From: Bacillus salacetis
GTDB taxonomy: Bacteria > Bacillota > Bacilli > Bacillales > Bacillaceae_B
Direction of reading: 5' to 3'
Length of the DNA: 51,231 bases
Assembly (NCBI RefSeq): GCF_003581585.1
Contig: NZ_QXIR01000038.1
Coordinates: 1-51,231 of the forward strand
Part shown: one piece after another, positions 1 through 7,759 of the stretch
Numbering within the stretch: the first letter of the stretch is position 1
How the letters are laid out: each line of letters opens with the position of its first letter
Notes under the pieces: generated by a model
Seen by the model: only the letters and a program-made list of their open reading frames with translations
Database searches by the model: none
Told to the model about the DNA's origin: nothing
Program-made: the position numbers and the translations under genes

Positions 1-285
1 GAGCACATATGTCTATTCCCAAGGGTACCTTCCTTGGCTAATCATTCCCCTTCAGGCTGCTAGACCAGACTCTAAGGGCATGTTTATCCTCTATTCGTGC
101 CTCTTGAGCAAACTTTCCCTATTTCCAAGGGTTCATTTATTTGTCAATCCTATCTTTACTTCATGCGGGACCTGTCTCCAAGAGCACAATCCCTCATTTA
201 TCTTACCCTTTCAAACTGCCATTCTTGTCTTTAAGGGTATATTTACCTTCTATTCGTACCACTTACGACCGCTCCCCTTCCTCTG
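1..285. repeat. Degenerate 53-bp tandem repeat array
   Basis: Units begin at 21, 74, 127, 180 and 233, each exactly 53 bp apart and each opening with AAGGG or AAGAG. A partial unit occupies 1-20, so the array continues left of the window. Units are strongly diverged. The best pair is 74 versus 233, sharing the pattern TTTAYCYTCTATTCGTRCC. Unit ends are pyrimidine-rich (TTTCC, TCTCC, TCTTT). There is no convincing coding frame: 53 is not a multiple of 3. It ends about 48 bp before the stop of the hydroxylase gene. Confidence 0.7.
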
Positions 286-332
286 GTGATCCCCATACCA
301 GATATCATTCACTCCACCTCGAAACATCATGC

Positions 333-953
333 TCATTTAGCCCTCTTCTCAAGATCCTTGACGGTTTGACTGGTTTCAACTTCTGTCTGTTCCTTCAGTG
401 TCCCAAAGATTGCATCGACAAAAGGAGTTGAAACACCGTACCAATAGTTTTCATTTTTGAAGTGGTGAAGGGTATGAGTCCTTTTCACCCATTTCCCGAA
501 CCTGGTCTTAGGCTTTATCGGCCGGTGAGCGATGAAATGTCTCCACTCATAGACGAGCAGCAACGTGATCAACCCCGCACCGAAAGCCACTGTACCTTCC
601 ACTGTTCTGGTAATCAGATAGAATATCACCGACAGGGCTGCAAAATTAGGGAGGCTGTACCATACTGGTAAAAACAGCAGCTTTAAATCATTAGGATACT
701 TATGATGATCATAATGTAAGCGCTTTAAAAATTTCAGAAGATAAGGATTATCAGGAGCTTTTAAATGGAAGAGAAAACGATGTGTGAGGTATTCACTGAA
801 CATGAATATCAACAAACCAATTCCGAAATATAATATTTCATAATAACCGGGAACCATGAAAATGGACAAAACGGCCATCACACCCAAAATGGACAGCATA
901 ATCAAAATATCGATATGAAAAAAGAAATCACGAAATTGACCTTTATTCTTCAA
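333..953 (-). CDS. Sterol desaturase/fatty acid hydroxylase-like membrane protein
   Basis: Likely a membrane di-iron oxygenase of the fatty acid hydroxylase superfamily. Hydrophobic segments surround histidine clusters in the expected order: HRFLFH, LHYDHH, WRHFIAH and HTLHH, which ligate the di-iron site in this family. At just over 200 residues it is near the size of carotenoid hydroxylase/fatty acid hydroxylase proteins. I place the start at the TTG at 953. It follows GGAGGGTG by six bases and overlaps the end of the upstream GntR gene by 11 bp, suggesting translational coupling; a longer frame from 992 lacks such an SD. The substrate (fatty acid or carotenoid) cannot be told from sequence. 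The operon partner suggests control by a lipid-type ligand (inference). Confidence 0.8.
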   Translation of the reverse strand: MKNKGQFRDFFFHIDILIMLSILGVMAVLSIFMVPGYYEILYFGIGLLIFMFSEYLTHRFLFHLKAPDNPYLLKFLKRLHYDHHKYPNDLKLLFLPVWYSLPNFAALSVIFYLITRTVEGTVAFGAGLITLLLVYEWRHFIAHRPIKPKTRFGKWVKRTHTLHHFKNENYWYGVSTPFVDAIFGTLKEQTEVETSQTVKDLEKRAK

Positions 954-1641
954 GGTTTTCACCCTCCACTTGTTTTTCATCCCATAAATCAAGACTTCTT
1001 TTCATCACATCCTTTGTAAGACGATCCGCTTCCTCTACCTTTCTGTTCAGCAGCGCTTCTAGAAAAGAATGATAATAATTCAGGGAAACCTGGCGATGGT
1101 TCTCATGACTGAAATATCTTTCTCCTACTTTCAAGTAAACGTCTCTAAAACTATTCAGAATCAATAGATAAATAGGGTTTGGGGACATACCTGCCATGCT
1201 GTGCTGAAGGTTCCAGTCAAATGCTGCAAATGATTTGGGGTCGTCCTGCAAATCCTCCCATTCGGAAAATAAGGAGATCACTTTTAGAAGGTGATGCGAT
1301 ACAGCATCTGAAATATACGCTGGGGCAAGAGTGATGCGCAATTCCAACAGGTTTCGGATAAAAGTGTCCGGAATATCTTCATAGAACGAGAGGATTTTTG
1401 CAATCGTCATTAGATTACCGTTTTTCCAATAATCATTGATGATAGCCGGCATTCCCTTCCGGACCGTGATCCAGCCATCCCTTTCTAATCGCTGCAAAAC
1501 TTCTCTTATCGTCGGCCTTCCGACGTCATAAGCATCTGCCAACTCTCTTTCTGGCAGCAAAGAGGTATTGGCGGCGTATTCCCCTTGGAGAATATTTGTA
1601 ATCATTTGTTTCTCAATTCTGTCGGTAGAACGTTCTTTCAC
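943..1641 (-). CDS. GntR/FadR-family transcriptional regulator
   Basis: Of 232 residues, about 1-70 form a GntR winged helix-turn-helix (LPERELADAYDVGRPTIREV, then a wing around GWITVRKG). The all-helical remainder, with ELRITLAPAYISDA and histidine-containing helices, resembles the FadR/FCD ligand-binding class. It sits directly upstream of the fatty acid hydroxylase-like gene and overlaps its start. Two palindromes of the FadR type (TGGT-N3-ACCA) lie just before this start, so autoregulation of the two-gene operon is likely. The ligand, perhaps an acyl-CoA as for FadR, is inference. Confidence 0.85.
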   Translation of the reverse strand: MKERSTDRIEKQMITNILQGEYAANTSLLPERELADAYDVGRPTIREVLQRLERDGWITVRKGMPAIINDYWKNGNLMTIAKILSFYEDIPDTFIRNLLELRITLAPAYISDAVSHHLLKVISLFSEWEDLQDDPKSFAAFDWNLQHSMAGMSPNPIYLLILNSFRDVYLKVGERYFSHENHRQVSLNYYHSFLEALLNRKVEEADRLTKDVMKRSLDLWDEKQVEGENLEE

Positions 1642-1666
1642 AGAGGTTTTTCAGCCCCTTCCTAAT

Positions 1667-1700
1667 TTGGTATTACCAATTTTATTCATGGTAATACCAA
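1667..1700. promoter_or_regulatory. Tandem GntR operators (TGGTATTACCA type)
   Basis: TTGGTATTACCAA at 1667-1679 is a perfect 13-bp palindrome. ATGGTAATACCAA at 1688-1700 is a near-perfect second copy. Centres lie 21 bp apart, i.e. two helical turns, so two dimers would bind on one DNA face. They lie 26-59 bp upstream of the gntR start. The core TGGT-N3-ACCA is the known FadR-subfamily operator form; assignment to the adjacent regulator is inference from position. Confidence 0.8.
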
Positions 1701-1769
1701 TATATGATTTTATCATCCTATTTGTCAAATTTTTCAGTAAATTTATTATACTTTTAAATTTATTCCTTG

Positions 1770-1960
1770 CTTTCCTCATAAAAAAGCCGTTTTCAGAAAA
1801 ATCCCATGTGCAGGATTTTTCCCCTGTTTTCAAAATTTTCACTATCAAATAGAACGAGCAACTCTTTTCTTTCCTGCTCACCAGGGTTTTTTACGGCGAT
1901 TTACCAGGATATTATTTGAAATTTATAAGAAATAGCAGCAAAGTTTAAGAAAAAAGCCAA
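1770..1960 (-). repeat. Dispersed structured intergenic repeat, copy 1
   Basis: Read on minus, this stretch shares blocks with 34408-34612, 38106-38290 and 44328-44470: an opening CTTAAACTTTGCTGCTATTT, then GTAAATCGCCGTA, GAGCAGGAAAGAAAAGAG, AGGGGAAAAATCCTGC and ATGGGATTTTTC. The last two blocks can pair (GGAAAAATCC with GGATTTTTC), giving a stem near the 3' part. It fills the gap between gntR and the next gene. No protein is encoded. Confidence 0.65.
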
Positions 1961-1990
1961 AAAAAAAGAGCCATCAGTAGAAAGCTCTTC
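1959..1990 (-). terminator. Rho-independent terminator
   Basis: On minus, AAGAGC, a 12-base loop, GCTCTT and a run of T follow the stop of the 112-residue gene at once. The T-run merges with the start of the adjacent dispersed repeat. Confidence 0.7.
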
Positions 1991-2327
1991 ACTCATGTAC
2001 CTCTTCCAGTACCGTACTCAGGTAGTTGCCGTATCCTTCCTGGATATGCAGTCCCTGCTTGATTAATTCCGTCCATATCTTATGGTCTAGTTTGAACAAT
2101 CCGGTGCTATGCAGCACATGCACTTCCTGATCGGTCATCTTCACCTGGAATTCCTGATCAAGATTTTTGATGACCAGTTCATAATCCCTGAGCTTCATCA
2201 CCAGGACCTTATAGCTTACATCCCACTCATTAAGCTGCCGTTCAACAGTTTCAGCCACATGTTTCAAGAAGTCCTCGCTGTTCATGATCTGCACCATATA
2301 GCTTCTGACCATTCGATTGATCTGCAT
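1989..2327 (-). CDS. Hypothetical protein, 112 aa
   Basis: I do not recognise this family. The product is soluble and charged, with no signal peptide or membrane segment. The first 70 residues look helical (MVQIMNSEDFLKHVAETV). The start is supported by GGGAGG ending seven bases before ATG. It is a single-gene unit with its own terminator, between the gntR operon and the decaying end of the LXG toxin locus. A toxin or immunity role has no support beyond proximity. Confidence 0.65.
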   Translation of the reverse strand: MQINRMVRSYMVQIMNSEDFLKHVAETVERQLNEWDVSYKVLVMKLRDYELVIKNLDQEFQVKMTDQEVHVLHSTGLFKLDHKIWTELIKQGLHIQEGYGNYLSTVLEEVHE

Positions 2328-2556
2328 GAAATTTCCTCCCGGTTATAGCCTAAGGTACTATTATATATCCTATATTCCCTCCCGAGCTTAGGTGAAACTT
2401 TTCAGCTCTTAGTTTTGCCGGGTAACTGTCCCACTATCCAGTAAAAGGTTTCCTTTTGGCATTTGCTTTCCTTAAGTTTTATAGTCTTTCATATCTCAAT
2501 TAGTTCTTTTTTAGAGTAAAAAATCTTTTGCTAGTATCCATAACTTCTTTGTTAAT

Positions 2557-2883
2557 GCGGGAAAAAAAGCAGGTTATGAACGGTGTCTTCCACTTTTCCG
2601 AAGATGCTTTTGACTCCGTTCTTGATGAAGGTCCTTATTTTGGCGGTGGTCATGACATTGTAAGGAACGTCCGGTTAGGAATTCATTTTGCCGGCTTTGC
2701 TCAGTTTGCTGACTTTGTCTACGCCCTTGATTCCGAAAATGGATGCGGCGATATAGGTCACCGAATAGGTGAAGTACCTCGATCTGCTTCGAATATCCCC
2801 CATTAACGACATCCTCTTCAAAGGATTGCTTCAGGCCTTTCCAAATATATTTGGAGGTGTCTATCGGATGCAGGACGGTATCT
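2557..2883 (-). pseudogene. LXG linker-region remnant (copy D)
   Basis: This copy matches the intact LXG gene at about 9101-9427 nearly base for base but carries several indels. The stretch VLHPIDTSKYIWKGL is in one frame and the following segments fall into others. It has no LXG head, no toxin tip and no immunity gene after it. It lies beyond the terminator of the YezG module and looks like the scar at the far end of the cassette reservoir. Confidence 0.8.
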
Positions 2884-2904
2884 TCTTGCGTAAAAAATGA
2901 AATC

Positions 2905-2943
2905 CAAAAAGCACTTGTTTCCTTATTGGAAATCAAGTGCTTT
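2905..2943 (-). terminator. Terminator of the YezG immunity module
   Basis: On minus: AAAGCACTTG, a nested TTTCC/GGAAA stem, CAAGTGCTTT and then Ts. It lies 38 bp after the stop of the immunity gene and abuts linker remnant D. Confidence 0.85.
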
Positions 2944-2980
2944 ATAAGTTTCAATTATAAATCTGCTTTACAATCAAAGT

Positions 2981-3436
2981 TTATAGTTTATTATTTTGCA
3001 CCTCTTCAAACCACTCATCAGCAATCTGGCGAGCGGTTTTAGTTTCGTGATTTGTATAAAGTAAATCATACTTGTATTCAGCTTTGAGTTTATTATTCTT
3101 AACATCATATGTTAACTTCATTTCAGTTGGCATGTCTTTTTCATAATCCATACATAGTTCTTTAACTTTTTCAATATCTTCATTTAAGACTTCTAAAACC
3201 ATAAACTGTCGTTCAGAAGATACATTGTATCTTTCAGCACCGTTCGCCAAAGCATCATTCACTTTATGAGGCTTTACATACTTATTATTAATTAAATAAA
3301 AAAACTTGCTCGAAATTATACTTTCCTCACATGAAGCATAAACATATACTTTATCCGCTTTATCTTCAATATATTCCATACAAATGTCTATCATATCAAC
3401 TTGCAATTCACTAAATCTATCTTCAAAAGTATTCAC
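2981..3436 (-). CDS. YezG-family (DUF600) immunity protein
   Basis: The 151-residue product has the C-terminal signature TARQIADEWFEEVQ typical of the YezG/DUF600 antitoxin family. Members neutralise YeeF-type DNA/RNA non-specific endonuclease toxins in the cytoplasm. The context agrees: 19 bp upstream ends a remnant of exactly such an endonuclease. The gene itself is intact with a strong terminator, so it may still protect against a sibling's toxin as an orphan immunity gene (inference). Confidence 0.8.
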   Translation of the reverse strand: MNTFEDRFSELQVDMIDICMEYIEDKADKVYVYASCEESIISSKFFYLINNKYVKPHKVNDALANGAERYNVSSERQFMVLEVLNEDIEKVKELCMDYEKDMPTEMKLTYDVKNNKLKAEYKYDLLYTNHETKTARQIADEWFEEVQNNKL

Positions 3437-3455
3437 CTAGTTTTCACTCCTTGGT

Positions 3456-3620
3456 TTAGTTTAAAAGGACTTCAGAGAACGACTCACCATCAATTGTGTA
3501 TTTAACTAGGAATTTTTCCGGTCTCACATTATTACCAGAATAAATTACTTCTAGATTGATTTTTACTTCTTTTGGTGGGATTTCCTTTAAGGCTGCAGCC
3601 CATTCATCTTCAATCTTCTG
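3456..3620 (-). pseudogene. C-terminal remnant of an LXG-type non-specific endonuclease
   Basis: Only the last ~55 residues survive (KIEDEWAAALKEIPPKEV, then VIYSGNNVRPEKF, YTIDGESF). This matches the C-terminal end of Endonuclease_NS_2 toxin tips such as YeeF, in which a basic or hydrophobic strand and RP-F-V-Y-IDG recur. The catalytic core upstream is gone. The frame runs into a REP-like palindrome at 3630-3648. The downstream gene is the cognate YezG-type immunity gene. Confidence 0.7.
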
Positions 3621-3629
3621 AGGGACGAA

Positions 3630-3836
3630 GGGACAGGTTCCATGTCCCATGCTGGTTCAATTTATTATATTCAGAAAAAAGACATGTGGCGATGACATGT
3701 CTCTTTGGCATGCCCAAGGGATCAATAGGTAATTCACACCTCAAGCACCTAGATCAAAGCTAAGAATATTCAAAGTTAAAGAATTTTTACTGGGAATATA
3801 TGGAGGGATGAGGAATCTGTCCCTATGTCCCACAGT
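3630..3836. repeat. Pair of REP-like palindromes (GGGACA..TGTCCC)
   Basis: GGGACA-N7-TGTCCC at 3630-3648 forms a hairpin. A related string, rich in TCTGTCCC and ATGTCCC, is at 3815-3832. The intervening ~165 bp holds no gene that I recognise. Such GGGAC/GTCCC motifs commonly occur as small dispersed palindromes in Bacillaceae, some linked to REP-associated transposases (family knowledge). They break the LXG homology on both sides here. Confidence 0.5.
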
Positions 3837-3875
3837 GTACCAAGAAACTGGGAAAATTTTTGCGACATCCAAACA
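3834..3875 (-). pseudogene. Short LXG mid-region fragment (copy E)
   Basis: About 14 codons match the intact LXG protein around residues 223-240 (SVWMSQKFSQFLGTL versus SAWMSQKFSQFLGTL). Homology ends abruptly at a REP-like palindrome on the low-coordinate side and at an unrelated AT-rich sequence on the other. It shows that the deleted NS_2 module once carried more of the LXG body than its neighbours. Confidence 0.7.
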
Positions 3876-3974
3876 GAAGCATCTATTTTCAATAAATAAA
3901 TTGCCTTAATTGTATATACATCATGAACTCTCGATTCTTTTTCTCCACAAATGTCAGTTTTCCTATTAGTAAAA

Positions 3975-4008
3975 CTAAGAAGCCCTGAAAGAAACCTTTC
4001 AAGGCTTG
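3975..4008 (-). terminator. Terminator of the AHH toxin-immunity module
   Basis: On minus, AAGCCTTGAAAG and CTTTCAGGGCTT pair with one mismatch and are followed by TTAGTTTT. It lies 13 bp after the SUKH immunity gene stop. Confidence 0.7.
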
Positions 4009-4020
4009 TTTTATTATTGG

Positions 4021-4464
4021 TCATAAATCATCTAATAGTTCCAAATAATATTTATCATTTTCTTTTATTTTCCTTAAAAATTCTTCAAGAGAAGTCGCAA
4101 TTTGAATATCGTAATAATAAACTGCACTTCTATCATTTTCATTTAATTCTATAGACAATAAAGCAGATTCGCTGCCTTCAAAAAATATTAGTTTGTTATC
4201 CTCAAACTCATCATAGATTTCTATATCGGGATAAAACTCAAAATCATTAACTCTTAATCGAAAATCTCTTACAGAGGATGGGTCCATTATACGATTAATA
4301 CAAAACTCTGATCCTTTAATAAATCCGTAGCCGACTTCTTTATAAAAATCAACTAATTCCTTGGGGAAACTTAACTCGAGTTCCTTCTCAACCTCTGATA
4401 ATTCGTTCTCAGTCACAGGGTAAAAACTATTTTCTGGGTTTGCCTTTATAAATTCATAGTTCAT
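4021..4464 (-). CDS. SMI1/KNR4 (SUKH) family immunity protein
   Basis: The 147-residue product has the SUKH-1 pattern: ELSEVEKELELSFPKELVDFYKEVGYG near residues 20-45, an acidic central strand region, and a C-terminal SLEEFLRKI helix. SUKH proteins are cytoplasmic immunity proteins for nuclease toxins. It follows the AHH-type toxin tip with a 1-bp overlap (stop/start), typical of a toxin-immunity pair. The gene is visibly AT-rich compared with the conserved LXG linker, as expected for an exchanged tip. Confidence 0.8.
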   Translation of the reverse strand: MNYEFIKANPENSFYPVTENELSEVEKELELSFPKELVDFYKEVGYGFIKGSEFCINRIMDPSSVRDFRLRVNDFEFYPDIEIYDEFEDNKLIFFEGSESALLSIELNENDRSAVYYYDIQIATSLEEFLRKIKENDKYYLELLDDL

Positions 4465-5300
4465 TATTTTTTACCTCCTTTAAATAGTCTATTTGCTGGT
4501 GAACCAGTTCCATGAATACCAGCTTGATGCTCATTTGGAAATTTTGCAGGATGAATATTCCACCATACATGTTCTCCTCCAAAAGTATTCTCAATTATAT
4601 GATGGGCATCATACTTATCTCCTTGTTTCCTAACAATTCTACCTGTTTTTTCTGAAATAACATTTGTATTATATACAGGCCAAATTTGTCCAGTATTTTT
4701 TTCCCATTCTTTAATTACTTTAATTCTTACTTTATCAAATTCTACCCTATGCCTAGCTGTTTCTATAGGTGGCATTTTTTTATTCTCTTTATTTCTTAAT
4801 GCTTCCTTCAACTTCTCTATTTGGTTTTTAGGTAACTCTCTACCTGTTCGGCTCTTTATATCTCTTAAATATTTTTTTATTGAATCAGAATCAATTTTTT
4901 TACTCGAACCGTTATGTCCACCATCAACCCTCTCACCCTGCGAAACCTTCCCAGGAATCACCACATGCCCCTGTTCATTCAACAAAACTCTGCCCATCCT
5001 GGAGAAGACATCAGATTGAACAGCCTTGGAGATCGGTCCCGCTACCACTTTTTGATAGGTTTTGTCGATGGCGGTTTTGATTTTGTCCGGGTTGAGGACG
5101 TTTCTGGTTTTTCTAAATAAGTCTTGGAGGTGCGTGGAAAGTCTGTTTAGTTCCATTGCTCTGATTCCGCTTCGGGAAGAAAGCAGATTATGAATGGTGT
5201 CTTCTACTTTTCCGAAGGTGCTTTTGACACCTTTCTTGATGAAGGTCTTTATTTTGGCGGTAGTCATGACGTTGTAAGGAACGTCCGGTTTGGAGTTCAT
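4464..5300 (-). CDS. Orphan LXG C-terminal module with HNH (AHH-type) nuclease tip
   Basis: Residues 1 to about 120 duplicate the linker of the intact LXG toxin (MNSKPDVPYNVMTTAKIKT to HVVIPGK). The rest is a new tip ending in DAHHIIENTFGG near residue 231 and WWNIHPAKFPNEHQ, an HNH/Endo VII-fold nuclease site. The LXG head is absent. Reading upstream in frame reaches a TGA after ~20 codons, and the first ATG (5300) has no SD. I therefore read it as a silent cassette that becomes a toxin only after recombination with the intact gene. Paired with the SUKH gene downstream. Confidence 0.8.
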   Translation of the reverse strand: MNSKPDVPYNVMTTAKIKTFIKKGVKSTFGKVEDTIHNLLSSRSGIRAMELNRLSTHLQDLFRKTRNVLNPDKIKTAIDKTYQKVVAGPISKAVQSDVFSRMGRVLLNEQGHVVIPGKVSQGERVDGGHNGSSKKIDSDSIKKYLRDIKSRTGRELPKNQIEKLKEALRNKENKKMPPIETARHRVEFDKVRIKVIKEWEKNTGQIWPVYNTNVISEKTGRIVRKQGDKYDAHHIIENTFGGEHVWWNIHPAKFPNEHQAGIHGTGSPANRLFKGGKK

Positions 5301-5333
5301 TTTGCCGGCTTTGCTCAGTTTGCTGACTTTGTC
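4948..5333 (-). repeat. LXG linker repeat, copy C
   Basis: Nearly identical to 8873-9263 of the intact LXG gene. Homology begins within the segment coding DKVSKLSKAG and stops at the codons for VVIPGK, after which the toxin tips diverge. It abuts the preceding module's terminator within ~15 bp. Confidence 0.85.
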
Positions 5334-5349
5334 TATAACAGTAACAAAT

Positions 5350-5395
5350 CAAAAAAAGAAAAACCTTTAAGAAAATATTTCCATTCAAGGTTTTA
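5350..5395 (-). terminator. Terminator of the third SUKH module
   Basis: On minus, AAAACCTT, a ~20-base loop and AAGGTTTTTC with a long T-run follow 34 bp after the 142-residue immunity gene. Confidence 0.75.
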
Positions 5396-5428
5396 AGTAT
5401 CTACGAATTATCTTTTATAAAACTATAA

Positions 5429-5857
5429 TTAACAATTAAAATATGCCTTCAACAAATCAAAAAACGATGACCAACTTTCATGTAACTCACCTTTAATAAG
5501 CAGTTCATCTCCACCCTCAAAATTAACTATATAAACTTTATCTGTTACAGTATCCAGTACTAATACAGCATTTGCTGACATTTCACTTAAAACCAGATAT
5601 TGCTTCGGTAAACCATGTTCTTTTCTAGAAATGAGTGTGTATGATTCAATATTGTTTTCTTCATCTGCTATATCAAGTAATTCAAAAGGTACATGCTCTT
5701 CCCAAAAAGGCCCTGCATACTGGGTATAAAATTCTTGGAAAGTATCCGATGCGTTTACACATAGCCTTATTAAAGCATCCTGTACTAAATTGCTATCTTC
5801 ACGTTTATATATTTCCTCTCCTAGAACTTCATCAAGTCTCTCAGGCAATATGCTCAT
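5429..5857 (-). CDS. SUKH/SMI1-like immunity protein
   Basis: The 142-residue product fits a divergent SUKH-type immunity protein: a helical N-terminus (LPERLDEVLGEEIYK), strands around QYLVLSEMSANAVLVLD, and a terminal SFFDLLKAYF helix. It starts 9 bp after the stop of a decayed toxin tip (5867-6027), so it is probably that toxin's cognate immunity gene, now orphaned. Family assignment is moderate; the pairing is inferred from adjacency. Confidence 0.65.
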   Translation of the reverse strand: MSILPERLDEVLGEEIYKREDSNLVQDALIRLCVNASDTFQEFYTQYAGPFWEEHVPFELLDIADEENNIESYTLISRKEHGLPKQYLVLSEMSANAVLVLDTVTDKVYIVNFEGGDELLIKGELHESWSSFFDLLKAYFNC

Positions 5858-5866
5858 ATTATCTTC

Positions 5867-6027
5867 CTACTTTAATCTTTGACCCTGTGGTAGAGACCAA
5901 ACCCCACCCTCTAATCTATAATTAGCCCAGTTATTAAGTCGTCTAACAAAGGTATTATAGTCCCTATAAGTATCTATTATTGCTAACAATTCATTATGTG
6001 CCTAGTTGAGACTAATCCTCCATGAAC
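5867..6027 (-). pseudogene. Remnant of an unidentified toxin tip
   Basis: On minus, a coding-like stretch reads AHNELLAIIDTYRDYNT, then FVRRLNNWANYRLEGGVW and SLPQGQRLK before a TAG nine bases from the next immunity gene. A preceding piece (VHGGLVST) is in another frame, showing a frameshift. No start, linker or LXG head remains. The family was not recognised. Upstream, 6028-6213 holds no further gene that I could support, only a weak hairpin near 6040-6060. Confidence 0.6.
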
Positions 6028-6213
6028 ACGATTTGAAAATCCTTTATTTCACAATCAAGGCTTTAAGTTCATATGTTTTTAACTAGTACAAATTTGTAAG
6101 ATTTTATTTTAACAGTATGACACGATTGACATCACTACTACTGTATCAAACTTAATAATTTGTATTGGTACGTAATTTCTGCATAAGTATCCCCTGCATA
6201 ACCTAATAGTATT

Positions 6214-6639
6214 TTACAAGTTATCAATTCCTTCTTGAAAAATGTCTATTACATAGTCATCAAATGTTTTATATCTTGGATGTAAATCTGTTCCCCCCCT
6301 TTCCCAACTAAAAACTCTGTCATCATCAATTTCTGCACTATATATACATCTAGCAAACTCTCCTGAGTCCTCTACCACAATTAAGTTCATAGCCAACCCT
6401 AATTTTCTCCATCTCTCTGTTGCATCAACTACAGATGCTCCTAACTTGTCCTGAACACCTTCAAGCTCAACCCCACAAATCCCCCCCGAACCATATTTTT
6501 TTATAAAATCGCGATATCTTTGAGGAAATTTAACTCTAAGTTTTTCTTCAGCCTTATTAACATATTCTTCTGATACTTCTCCAAAAAAATCATCTTCTTC
6601 ACCATAATTTTCGACCATCTTAATAATTCTTTCATCCAT
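6214..6639 (-). CDS. SMI1/KNR4 (SUKH-1) family immunity protein
   Basis: Classic SUKH-1 sequence: VSEEYVNKAEEKLRVKFPQR, then FIKKYGSGGICGVEL and a late FDDYVIDIFQEG. The glycine-rich YGSGGICG turn is a family hallmark. At 141 residues it is full length. It lies 18 bp behind the LHH nuclease tip, so it is the likely immunity partner. It remains intact although the toxin module in front is frameshifted. Confidence 0.85.
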   Translation of the reverse strand: MDERIIKMVENYGEEDDFFGEVSEEYVNKAEEKLRVKFPQRYRDFIKKYGSGGICGVELEGVQDKLGASVVDATERWRKLGLAMNLIVVEDSGEFARCIYSAEIDDDRVFSWERGGTDLHPRYKTFDDYVIDIFQEGIDNL

Positions 6640-6657
6640 AAATTATACTCACTCCTA

Positions 6658-7650
6658 TTATTCATTAGCACGCATTTTCCAATAGTTACTTCTAAAGTTA
6701 TTATACGTTTTTTCAAGTTCTGGATTATTTCTAAAACTCTTCCCATTTTCAACCAAACCATGTAACGTCATATCGTATTTATCATGAGTTAGCTCCGCAA
6801 TTTCAATCATTCCACCTGGCTCTTTTTGAATTAAATGGTGTAATTCAATTTTACTTTCAACCCCATCTTTTACAATATAAGGTGATTTGCCCTTTTTCAT
6901 TAATTCTCCATTTGATTTTCCTAGTGCTTTTGGATTATTAGGTATATAATTTTTATCAATCTCAATTTGGTAGACTCTTCTGGAAACATCTACTTCCGTT
7001 CCACCAACTTTAACTGTTCCTTTCACTTCTACAGCAGTATATTTGTCAGCCAGCCAATCTAATTCAATTTGTTCAGAGGATAATTTTCTGGATTTAAGCC
7101 CTGCAACTTTACCCATACCCTTAGCCCCGTTAAAATCCTTCCCCTTCCCAGGAATCACCACATGCCCCTGTTCATTCAACAAAACCCTTCCTATCCTGGA
7201 AAAAACACCAGATTGAACAGCCTTGGAGATTGGTCCATCTGCTACTTTTTGATAGGTTTTGTCGATGGCAGTTTTTATTTTGTCCGGGTTGAGGACGTTT
7301 CTGGTTTTTCTAAATAAGTCTTGGAGGTGCGTGGAAAGTCTGTTTAGTTCCATTGCTCGTTTTCCTTCGGGATGAAAGCAGATTATGAACGGTGTCTTCT
7401 ACTTTTCCGAAGGTGCTTTTGACACCGTTCTTGATGAAGGTCTTTATTTTGGCAGTGGTCATGACGTTGTAAGGAACGTCCGGTTTGGAGTTCATTTTGC
7501 CGGCGTTGATCAGTTTGCTGACTTTGTCTACGCCCTTGGATCCGAAAATGGATGCGGCGATATAGGTCACCGCATAGGAAAAGTATCTCGATCCGCTTCG
7601 GACATCCCCATTGACGACTTCCTCTTCATAGGATTGATTCAGTTCATTTC
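6658..7650 (-). pseudogene. Frameshifted orphan LXG module with LHH nuclease tip
   Basis: From 7650 down to about 7118 this copies the intact LXG linker; the tip then diverges after the codons for KGKDFNGAKG. The tip contains IELHHLIQKEPGG, DKYDMTLHGL and an N-terminal YTAVEVKGTV stretch, fitting the LHH class of HNH/Endo VII nucleases. A 2-bp net deletion near 7343-7360 (relative to the intact gene) breaks the frame between VHNLLSSR and MELNRLST. The module also lacks an LXG head and an SD, so it is a silent, damaged cassette. An ATG at 7353 leaves a 231-residue open tip frame. Confidence 0.85.
7118..7650 (-). repeat. LXG linker repeat, copy B
   Basis: Matches the intact gene at about 8858-9390, with a short deletion near 7343-7360 and scattered substitutions. 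It begins just inside the terminator of the upstream module (7711-7754) and ends at the KGKDFNGAKG junction, the same exchange boundary used by the intact gene. Confidence 0.85.
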
Positions 7651-7710
7651 AAATGTTAGGGTTTTGATTTCGATAAATACATATTTTCTGATGATATCTA
7701 AATGTATAAT

Positions 7711-7754
7711 AAAAAGAAAACACTGGATGCCTAAAAGAAGACTATCAAGTGTTT
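7711..7754 (-). terminator. Terminator hairpin before linker copy B
   Basis: On minus, AAACACTTGA and CCAGTGTTTTC with a following T-run. It separates the active toxin-immunity transcript from the silent LHH cassette. Confidence 0.65.
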
Positions 7755-7759
7755 AAAAT

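Noticed and set aside
3650..3812. Transposase relic between the REP-like palindromes
   Set aside because: No frame shows Y1 transposase motifs such as HUH or the catalytic tyrosine; only short open stretches are present.
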